Positions 49,060 through 57,100 of a stretch of DNA of 64,000 nt are shown in pieces. The translations under genes were made by a program, and so were the position numbers. The stretch is from an uncultured Anaerolineales bacterium (lineage in GTDB: Bacteria > Chloroflexota > Anaerolineae > Anaerolineales > UBA6663). The stretch covers positions 50,629-114,628 of the forward strand of contig CALFZO010000158.1 of NCBI GenBank assembly GCA_937952305.1. Direction: 5' to 3'. Positions within the stretch are counted from its first letter, which is position 1, and each line of letters opens with the position of its first letter. The notes beneath the pieces were generated by a model that saw nothing but the letters and a program-made list of their open reading frames with translations, was not told where the DNA came from and made no database searches.

Positions 49060-50241
49060 TCAGGCGCGGAAATCGCGCAGGCTGCGGCGCCGGCGCAGGA
49101 AGGCCGGGATATCCAAGTTGTTGGGGTTGGCGGCCGGGGGTTCCGAGACCGCCAGCGGCGTGTCCGACTCGGCCGCCGGCCCGGACAGGGCCTGGCTGAA
49201 CAAGGCGTCGGCCAGGTTCACCGGGACGGGCTGTTCCACCGCCGGCCGCGGCGCCGGGGTCGGCGTCTGGACCGGCGCCGCCATCGCGGCCGGCTGCGCG
49301 GGCTGGGAGTCCAGGCCGGTGACAATCAAGATGACCTGGGCGCGGCCAGTCAACAGCGGGTCATGGCTGGCGCCGAAGACGATCTCGGCCTGCGGCGCGA
49401 AGCCGTGCAGCTGCCCGGCTGCCAGGCTGACCTCGTGCAAGCTGAGGTCATCCCCGCCGGTAAAGTGGACCAGGACGCCGCGCGCGCTGCGCAGGGACGG
49501 GATATCCAGCAGGGGCATCTTGAGCGCCTGCCGGATGGCCTCCTCAGCCTTGCTGTCGCCGCGCCCCTGGCCGATGGCCATCATGGCCGTGCCGGATTTC
49601 TCCATCAAGGCGCGCAGGTTGGCAAAGTCGACGTTGATCAGGCCGGCCTTGGTCACCAGCTCGGCCACGCCCTGCACCCCTTGCCGCAGTACTTCGTCCG
49701 CCACGCGCAACGCCAGCTCAAACGGTGTCGTGCGCCCCAGCAACGGCAGCAGCTTGTCGTTGGGGACAGTCACCAGGGTGTCGACGTGCGGGCGCAGCTT
49801 CTCCAGGCCGTGCTCGGCGTTCTGCCGGCGGCGCGAGGCTTCAAATGAGAAGGGGGTCGTAACGATGGCGACCGTCAACGCGCCCAGCGACTGGGCCACC
49901 TCGGCGGCGACCGCGATCGCGCCAGTGCCGGTGCCGCCGCCCATGCCGGCCGTCAGAAAGACCAGGTCCGCGCCCTGCAGGGCAGCCTTGATCTCGTCCC
50001 GGCTCTCTTCCGCCGCAGCCTCGCCGATGGCGGGCTGGCCGCCGGCGCCGAGTCCGCGCGTGCCGCGTGGGCCGAGCTGGATCTTGGTCGGCGCCAGGCT
50101 GAGGCGGAGCGCCTGGGCATCGGTGTTGGCGGCCAGGAACTCCACGCCTTCCAGACCGAGTTCAATCATGCGGTTGACGGCGTTGGAGCCGCCGCCGCCG
50201 AGCCCGAAGATCTTGATTACCGTCGGTTTTGGGTCGCTCAT
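49060..50241 (-). CDS. ftsZ: FtsZ-family tubulin-like GTPase with altered T7 loop
   Basis: 393 residues from ATG 50241 (GGAG 6 bases upstream). Signatures: FGLGGGGSNAVNRMI, the tubulin motif GMGGGTGTGAIA and a 75-residue Pro/Ala linker. The C-terminal peptide LDIPAFLRRRRSL normally binds FtsA/SepF-type partners. In the T7 loop (INVDFANLRALM) the second conserved Asp is Asn208 (codon AAC); this Asp helps GTP hydrolysis in the neighbouring subunit, so the protein may polymerise with slow turnover. It lies 32 bases after the TIM-barrel gene in the P2 operon, not among division genes. It may be a second, specialised FtsZ. Confidence 0.9.
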   Translation of the reverse strand: MSDPKPTVIKIFGLGGGGSNAVNRMIELGLEGVEFLAANTDAQALRLSLAPTKIQLGPRGTRGLGAGGQPAIGEAAAEESRDEIKAALQGADLVFLTAGMGGGTGTGAIAVAAEVAQSLGALTVAIVTTPFSFEASRRRQNAEHGLEKLRPHVDTLVTVPNDKLLPLLGRTTPFELALRVADEVLRQGVQGVAELVTKAGLINVDFANLRALMEKSGTAMMAIGQGRGDSKAEEAIRQALKMPLLDIPSLRSARGVLVHFTGGDDLSLHEVSLAAGQLHGFAPQAEIVFGASHDPLLTGRAQVILIVTGLDSQPAQPAAMAAPVQTPTPAPRPAVEQPVPVNLADALFSQALSGPAAESDTPLAVSEPPAANPNNLDIPAFLRRRRSLRDFRA

Positions 50242-50273
50242 CGCTCGCTCCTCGCTCACAGGCCTGCCCTCCG

Positions 50274-51557
50274 TCAACTCACGGCCGCGTTTTCGGCCGG
50301 ACGCCCACTGACCAAAACACGTTCTACCTGGCAGCCGGCCTGACGCAGGGTCTGCTCGGCTTCAGCGCTGATCCCCTGCTCATTGCCCAGGATTGTCACC
50401 CGCTGGGCCAGCGCCGCCTCGTCCAGGGAGAAGCCGCAGACCGGCCGCTGCGCCTTCACGAAATCCAACGCGGCCGCCCAATGCCACTCCGAGATGCCCC
50501 ACTCAAAGGTCGGCAAGAGCAGGTAATGGTGCAAGGCCCTGGCCGCCAGCGGCGGGGCCGCCTTCGCTGCCGGCGGCGGCGGGCTCTTGGGCGAGGCCGT
50601 TGGTGCAACGCGCCGCTTGAGCACGTCCACGGCTGCCAGCGTGGTGCCATCACTCCGGTACCAGGCTTCGGCCGCAAACGGGCTGGCCTCCGGGGCGGCC
50701 AGCAGCCAGAAGTTTAGGTTCAGCAGATTGGCCGGCAGCCGGTTCTCGGTCAGCTGTTGCCACAGGCTGTCAGTGCAAGAGGCGTGCCGCAATTCGTCCA
50801 GCGGTGGAAAGGCCGGATCGCCGGCCTCGCCCCAGCGCGGGCCGCCGGCCAGGCAGAGCAGCGGCCGGGCCTCGCCAACCCGCGCCTCGATGATCTCGTT
50901 GTGCCAGTCAAACAGGCGGAAACCGCGCTGGTCCTGGGAGCCCGGCGGCGTGAGGTAAGGCTTGACCAGCGGCCAGGCGCGCAACCCGCCCGCGCCCCAA
51001 TCCAGCGGCCGGTTGCCCGTCCACAGGTTCACTGCGAATGTCAATGCGCGCAGCAGTTCGGTCTGGCCGCGGCGCTGCAGGCCGGCCAGAGCCGCCTCCA
51101 GAAAAGCGGTGTCCCAGTAGTCGCCGCCCGCGCGCAGCGCCGGGAAGACCGGTTCAAGTCCGGCCGCGCGCTGCGCCTGCCAGATCGGGCCCATGACATC
51201 CAGGAAACGTTCCACCAGCCCGGTGCGGCCCCACTCCGCGGGCAGCCAGGCCGCGCGGGTGTTGGGCTCCGTGAAGACGCTGACGTAGCGCACGCCCCAG
51301 CGCGCATAGGTCCCGAACAGCGTCGCCAAATCGTCAGCCGCCAGCGGACGGATGGGCATGGCCGGGATGTGGATGATCGGTTCCAGGCCGGCCTGCTTGA
51401 GCCCTTGCAGAAAGGCCTCCGGCACGGCGCGCGTCAAAGACCCGACCACCGTCAGCCAGCGCGCACCCAGGGCGCGCAGCTCCGGCAGCCAGGCGTTGAG
51501 ATCGGTCGAGCGATAGTGGAGGTCGTCCGGGAAGTAGTGAAAGCCGAGAGACGTCAT
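50274..51557 (-). CDS. TIM-barrel glycosidase-like protein in the sigma-54 island
   Basis: 427 residues from ATG 51557. The first about 270 residues look like a (beta/alpha)8 barrel of the glycoside hydrolase type (LGFHYFPDDLHY, WLTVVGSLTRAVPEAF, VRYVSVFTEPNTRAAW with a possible catalytic Glu, and FRLFDWHNEIIEARVGE with another). A Pro/Ala linker follows, then an about 85-residue C-terminal alpha/beta region (VTILGNEQGISAEAEQTLRQAG) that weakly recalls cell-wall-binding repeats. No signal peptide is visible, so it is apparently cytosolic. It starts 22 bases after the protease stop. Enzyme activity is not established. Confidence 0.6.
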   Translation of the reverse strand: MTSLGFHYFPDDLHYRSTDLNAWLPELRALGARWLTVVGSLTRAVPEAFLQGLKQAGLEPIIHIPAMPIRPLAADDLATLFGTYARWGVRYVSVFTEPNTRAAWLPAEWGRTGLVERFLDVMGPIWQAQRAAGLEPVFPALRAGGDYWDTAFLEAALAGLQRRGQTELLRALTFAVNLWTGNRPLDWGAGGLRAWPLVKPYLTPPGSQDQRGFRLFDWHNEIIEARVGEARPLLCLAGGPRWGEAGDPAFPPLDELRHASCTDSLWQQLTENRLPANLLNLNFWLLAAPEASPFAAEAWYRSDGTTLAAVDVLKRRVAPTASPKSPPPPAAKAAPPLAARALHHYLLLPTFEWGISEWHWAAALDFVKAQRPVCGFSLDEAALAQRVTILGNEQGISAEAEQTLRQAGCQVERVLVSGRPAENAAVS

Positions 51558-51579
51558 GGCGATCCTGTGGCAGGCAGTG

Positions 51580-54036
51580 TCAGCGGCTGACCGACAGTTT
51601 GACGATGCGGCCGCTGTCGTCCAGGGTGATCCGGGCGAAATGCGGGTGGACGCTGGTCTTGGTCCGCACGGTCTTGGCGAGCGTGACCGTGGTGGCGCGC
51701 GTTCCGGCACGCTTGGCGTTGGCCGGCAGCGCGCGCGTCCGGGCCGCCCGCAGCTCGGCGTCGCGCATCTCGGGCAGATACTGCGCCACCAGCGACTTGA
51801 TCTGGGCGACGGTTTCGGGCGTCAGAGCCGACTCGATCGGCGTGGCCGGCACGGTGACCGGCCGCAGGGCCTTGAACTTCAACGCCCGGCGCTTGGCCGC
51901 GCGCGCGGCGCTGTCGCTCTGGTCGGCGACGAGCGCGAGCGGGTCGCCATACAGCACGAACGAGATCAAGGTCTTCTGGTCTTCGCCGTCCAGAAAGCCC
52001 TGGCGCGTGTGCATGTCCTGGGCCATCTGGATCTTGGCCAGCCGCAGCGCCTCGCCGGCCGGCAGCCCGGCGTTGACGTTTTGCCAGAAGCACTGGCCGA
52101 GCAGGTCGGCGCCGATCAGGGGCTCGCCGACCGAGCCGTAGGCGATCTTGGTGGAGCCGACCAGCACGCGCGTGCCCGCTGCGAGGAAGCGCAGGCAGAG
52201 CGCGTCCTCCACGGTCTTGCCGAAGACGTTGGCGCCGTAGCAGGCCTCCGAGAACACCACGTGCGGGGCGCGGCCGCCGTTAACGACGTCGCGCGGGCGC
52301 AGGGCCACGGGGTACTCAGGCAGGTTGGCGGGGTCGTCATGGCTGCGCTGGCCGTACCACTCCGGCCCATCCTCGATGCCGTGCAGGTTGAAGTAAGACA
52401 GGTGCGCCGGCGCCAGACCTTCGGGCGGCAGGCGGGTGGCGTCCACCGGCGGGCAAGTGACCAGGCCGCCGCGGTCGCCGATCACGTCATAGACGGCGGC
52501 CGAGGCCTGCCGCCAGATGTTGGCGGAGTAGCCGAAGCTGGTGGCCGCCGCGGGCGCGGCCGGTCGGCGGGTGAGCGCCAGCAGGCGCTGCCAGAATTGC
52601 GCCAGCCAGCCGCGCTGAGCGGCGCCTTTGCGCTGGCCGTGCTGGCGGGCGGCGTGGTGCAGCGCCTGCACCAGCGGGGCGGGATCGCGCCCGGCGCCGG
52701 CCGGCAGACGGCCCACCGGCCACTCCGGCACAAAGTAGTTCTCGTCCAGGGTGGCATACGGGTTGTCGGACGGGATATCGGCATCCGGGTCTTCGGTGGG
52801 GTTGGGCAGGTGGTGGAACGGCACGACATCCGGGCCGCCCACGATCAGGAGCGCGCCGAGGCCATCGCCCTTGGCGCGGAGGGCCTGTGCCAGCTGGTGC
52901 AGCAGCAACTTGATGTCCCAGGCCTTGGTCGCGTCTACGGGCTGCAGTTGGAAGGGCTGCAGCGAAGCCGCCTCGTCCACGTAGACCACGGTGCCGCGCA
53001 TGACTGTCTGCGCGGCGGCGAGTTGACGCATGGCCTGATCCACGCGGCTGAAGCCGGCTGAGCCGAATTTTTGGGCCAGGCGCGTCCGGCTGGACAAGAG
53101 GATGTACCAGTCCTGGAGCGGGCCGCCGCGCGCGGTCTTGAGGCGCAGGCGTTCGGCCACCCCCGCCAACTCAGCCTGGATCTCGGCCAGCGCCTCCGAC
53201 GACATCACCGGTTCCGGATCGGTCGGTGTTGGCGCGGCTTCCGCCGCCTTGGCCGCAACCGTGCCAGGCAGGCGATTGAGGCCCAGGGCCTGGATCAACT
53301 CAGCGGGCACAGGCCCGGGCAGTGGCGCCGCGAGATCGGCCTCCCACAACGCGCGATACGGATGCGTCTCGCCCCAATGGCGCCGGGCGACCTGGCCGGA
53401 GACATCCTGCGCGGCGGCGTCGTGGAGCAGCGCCATCGCGCGCGCGGCCTCGTTGGCCGCAAACAGGCATTCGGCCAGGCAGAGGCGGAACGCCACCACT
53501 TTCGGCCAGCGCGCCGCGAAACCCTCCGCCAGCGGCAGAGCCAGGGCCAGCTGCCCGGCGTGCCACACGGTTGTGAGATGCACCAGGGACGGCAGCGGCG
53601 CCGGCGTATCGGCGGCCAGGCCCGCCCAGGACTCGCGCCGCGCGGTCTCCAGGTCGCCGACGCGTTCGGCCAGATAGGCGGCCCGCACCGCCTTGGCCCA
53701 GGCCGGCAGGACCACGGGCGCGGGCGCGCCTTGGCCGTCGCCGACCTGAGCGCAGGCGAAGGCCAGGGCGGCGGCTGAGACGTCGACTTCGGCCAGCAGG
53801 GCGGCCAGCCGGCGCTGTGCGGCGAAGGCTTCCGGGTCGGCCTCCACCACGGCGCGCAGGTCGTCCAGCGCGGCGCGGCGGTCACCTTCGGCCAGGCTGG
53901 CGCGGGCCGCCAGCTCGCGCAGGCCGAGATCGTTAGGCCAATCGGCGAGATAGCGGCGGGCGGCCTGACCGGCATAGCGCGGCTGGCCGGCGGCGAGGGC
54001 GGCTTCGAGCAGGGAAAGGAGGTCGGCGCGTTTCAT
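51580..54036 (-). CDS. TPR-caspase-fold protease (clan CD, C25/CHAT-like)
   Basis: 818 residues. TPR-like helical repeats (about 1-230), then a region with the gingipain-like pattern SDNPYATLDENYFVPEWPVGRLPAG, then the caspase-fold catalytic dyad: His552 in YFNLHGIEDG and Cys599 in FSEACYGANVFG, with a beta-strand pattern GTRVLVGSTKIAYG following. The last about 80 residues are a module shared with the 81-residue P3 protein. No signal peptide, so it should act inside the cell. Proteases of this fold serve in bacterial stress and immunity and are often kept inactive until a partner signals. First gene of the P2 operon. Confidence 0.8.
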   Translation of the reverse strand: MKRADLLSLLEAALAAGQPRYAGQAARRYLADWPNDLGLRELAARASLAEGDRRAALDDLRAVVEADPEAFAAQRRLAALLAEVDVSAAALAFACAQVGDGQGAPAPVVLPAWAKAVRAAYLAERVGDLETARRESWAGLAADTPAPLPSLVHLTTVWHAGQLALALPLAEGFAARWPKVVAFRLCLAECLFAANEAARAMALLHDAAAQDVSGQVARRHWGETHPYRALWEADLAAPLPGPVPAELIQALGLNRLPGTVAAKAAEAAPTPTDPEPVMSSEALAEIQAELAGVAERLRLKTARGGPLQDWYILLSSRTRLAQKFGSAGFSRVDQAMRQLAAAQTVMRGTVVYVDEAASLQPFQLQPVDATKAWDIKLLLHQLAQALRAKGDGLGALLIVGGPDVVPFHHLPNPTEDPDADIPSDNPYATLDENYFVPEWPVGRLPAGAGRDPAPLVQALHHAARQHGQRKGAAQRGWLAQFWQRLLALTRRPAAPAAATSFGYSANIWRQASAAVYDVIGDRGGLVTCPPVDATRLPPEGLAPAHLSYFNLHGIEDGPEWYGQRSHDDPANLPEYPVALRPRDVVNGGRAPHVVFSEACYGANVFGKTVEDALCLRFLAAGTRVLVGSTKIAYGSVGEPLIGADLLGQCFWQNVNAGLPAGEALRLAKIQMAQDMHTRQGFLDGEDQKTLISFVLYGDPLALVADQSDSAARAAKRRALKFKALRPVTVPATPIESALTPETVAQIKSLVAQYLPEMRDAELRAARTRALPANAKRAGTRATTVTLAKTVRTKTSVHPHFARITLDDSGRIVKLSVSR

Positions 54037-54051
54037 AGCACCCAGCCTATG

Positions 54052-54067
54052 TGCAAGACGCGTGCCA
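54052..54067 (-). promoter_or_regulatory. Sigma-54 promoter P2
   Basis: Minus-strand TGGCACG-CGTC-TTGCA, a perfect -24/-12 consensus. The predicted start near 54041 leaves only about 5 bases before the protease ATG at 54036, with no Shine-Dalgarno site, so the mRNA is nearly leaderless. Confidence 0.88.
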
Positions 54068-54074
54068 GCGCCGG

Positions 54075-54108
54075 AAAAAGCGACGGAGGCCGGTGCGCGG
54101 CCTCCGTC
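54075..54108 (-). terminator. Terminator after the giant TPR gene
   Basis: Perfect 11-bp stem GACGGAGGCCG / CGGCCTCCGTC (54082-54092 with 54098-54108), followed on the minus strand by GCTTTTTCC. It separates the P1 transcript from promoter P2. Confidence 0.85.
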
Positions 54109-54163
54109 GGAGGCGGGCCAGGCGCAGGCCGCCCGGCCGGAACTGTCTGCCAGCGGGGTGGGC

Positions 54164-57100
54164 TTAGACCCGCACCCGTGTATCGCCGTGGATGATGTTG
54201 AGCGCCGTCACGGCCGCCAGTTGTTTGGTGGCTTCCAGGCTCTTCGGGTCCAGGGTCACCGCGCGCTCCAAAGCCGAGACCGAGTTGGTATAGTCCTTGA
54301 GGTGCTTGAAGGCGATGCCAGCCCGGGTGTAGTTGGCGGCGTTGCGCGGCGCGGCGCGGATGGCCAGCTGATACATCTCCAGCGCGCGGTCAAACTGCTT
54401 GCGCTGCTCGAAGACCAGGCCGACTTCGCGCATGACCTCGTCGCCGTGCGGCGCCACCTCGCGCGCCTGCATGAGGTGCGCGATGGCCTGGTCGAGCTGA
54501 CCTTGCAGGCGGCAGGCGCGTCCGAGGCGGAGCAGGTGCTTGGCGTCGCGCGGCGCGATGCGCACGGCGTCGCGGTAAACCTGGACGGCGCCGCTGTAGT
54601 CGCCGGCGGCAAAGCGCGCGTCGCCGAGCACGGCCAGGATCTCGTCCGAGTTGGGGTCCGCCTGCGCCGCGCGCTGCAGCACGTCGACGGCCTGGGCGGA
54701 CTTGCCCTGCGCCAGCTGCAGCCGGCCGAGGGCCAGCCAGGCCGGAGCGGGGTCGGCGGCCTGCGCGGCCGCGGCGGCGTAGTGCGCTTCGGCGCCGGCC
54801 ATATCACCGCGGGCGGCCTCGACATCGGCGAGCGCCACCAGGGTCTCCGGGGCGTGCGGCGTCAGGCGCGCGGCGGTCTCGGCGTAGTTGAGGGCCTGGT
54901 GCAGGTCGCCGAGCGTCAGGCTGACGCGGGCGCCGCCGAGCAGCGCCGGCACATTATCCGGGGCCAGGCGCGTGGCCTTGGCGAAGCATTCCGCGGCGCC
55001 GGTGCAATCGCCGATGGCGTGCTGCGCCTGACCGCACTCGGTCCACAGGCGCCCATCGCCCGGCCGCGCTTCCACGGCCCGGCGGAAGTAGTGCGCGGCG
55101 CTCGGCTTGTCGCCGTCGCGCAGCAGCGCCCGCGCCAGCTCGGCGTTGTACTCGGCGTTGGCGGGCTCCAACTGGGCGGCCTGCTGGAAGTGCGCCAGCG
55201 CTCCGGGCTCGCGGCGTTCAGCCTGCCGCTGCGCCAGGCGGTAGTGCCAGGCGGCGACCTCGGGCTTGAGCGCGATGGCGCGCTGGAGCACCTGGACGCT
55301 TTCGGCGTGGTCGCCCAGCGCCGCCAGGGACTCAGCCAGGTGAAAGTGGGCGAGGGCGGCGCTCGGGTCGGCGGCCGTGGCACGCTTGAAAGCGACGACG
55401 GCGCCGCGGCGGTCGTTCAGGGCGGCCAGCGTCAGGCCGAGCTCAAGGTAGGTCAGGGCGGGCTGGGCGTCATCCTCCAGCGCGGCCTGCAGCGCCTCCC
55501 GCGCGCGCTCCGGCTGGCCGGACTTGCGCAGGGCGGTTCCCAGGGCGCGGTAGAGGGCGGGCGTCTTGAATTGGGCGGCGCCCGGTCCGGTGACGACCGA
55601 CTCAAGCAGCTGCTGGGCGTCCTGGGGATTGCCGGCGACGGCCTTGGCGCGGCCGAGCCAGTAGCGGACCTCCTGCGGGTCGGCGCCAAAGGCGGCGGCC
55701 TGCTGCAGGGCCTGGTTCAGGCGCGTCCCCAGATCGGCCTCGGCCGGCGCCTTGCAGCCGGACTGGACGAGCCGTTCCCGCTCCTCGACGAGCGCGGTCA
55801 GGGCTTGGGCCAGGGCCAGGTGAGCGGACGCCTCGCGCGGGCGCGCTTCCACCCAGTGCTCGAACGCGTGGGTCGCCGCCTCGGACCGGCCGGCCTTCAA
55901 GAAGACACGGCCGGCGCGCTCCTGAACTTCGGCGCTGTCCGGGCTGATGCCGACGGCCTTAGCCATTAACTGGGCGCCTTCGTCCAACTGGCCGTGCTGC
56001 GCCAGGAGCTCACCGGAGGCGGCCAGATAGCGGCCCTCGCCCGGGTTGAGGCGGGCGGCCTGCCGATAGAGCCCGAGCGCTTTCTCCGATTGACTCTGCC
56101 GCTGATAGACCTGGCCCAGCAGGAAGCGCACCTCGGCGTCGCCCGGGCTGAGTTCGATGGCGCGTTCCAGGTAGTGGGCGGCTTTGTCCAGTTCGTTGAG
56201 CACTAGGGCGGCGCGGGCGGCTTCGCGAGCGGCGCCGGCGTCATGCGGGTTCTGCGCGGCGGCGCGCTCCAGGGCGGCCAGTGCGTCAGCGTGCTGTCCG
56301 AGCATCAGGAGCGCTGCGCCCAGGCGGGCCAGCGTGGCGCTGTCGGCGGGGTCAAGCGCCGCAGCGCGCTGCCACAGGGCGACGGCGGCGGCCTGGCGGC
56401 CCATCTGCCACAACGCTTCGCCGGCCTCGCGCCAATGGCGCGTCTGGTCCGGCTCAAGCTCGGCCGCCCGCAAGTGGGCGGCATACGCGGCCTCGTACCG
56501 TTGCGTGCGCATCGCGGCCTCCCCGAACAACGCCTGCGCGTCGGCGGACCGCGGCGCCAGGTTGACGGCTGCCTGCAAAGTGGCATAGGCCGTCTCGACC
56601 TCTCCCAGTTCCAACAGCATGCGGCTCGCGGCCAGATGAACGTCGGCCGAGTCAGGGGCCAGCGCCAGCGCTTGCGCCAGCACCGGGCGCGCCTGGTCGA
56701 CCTGGCCCATGTCCAGCAGGCAGCGGGCGTAGCGGACCTGCATGGCGGTGTCCCGCGGATTGAGGCGCACGGCCTGTTCCCAGGCTTGCGCGGCCAGTTG
56801 GGTTTGGCCCAGCCGGGCGCGGGCCTCCGCCAGCATGGCGAAGATCGGCGCGTTTTCGGGGTCGAGCCGCAGGGCCGCTTCGGCGCTGCGGGTCGCTTCG
56901 GTCCAGAGCTCGCTCTGCATATACGCCTCGGTCAAGGCAATGGCCACGGCGGCATCGCCGCCGGCGGGCGCGTGTTGCTGGGCATCGTGCAAGGCGGCGA
57001 TGGCCACTTCCGGCCGGCCGAGCTGCAGACAGACCCGCGCGAAGCCCAGCGACCACGGCACCCGGGTCGGCGCCAGGCGCAGGGCGGATTGGTAACTCCG

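Noticed and set aside
54062..55969. A 635-codon plus-strand frame opposite the TPR gene
   Set aside because: Shadow of the repetitive TPR codons; Gly/Arg-rich with no ribosome site or fold.
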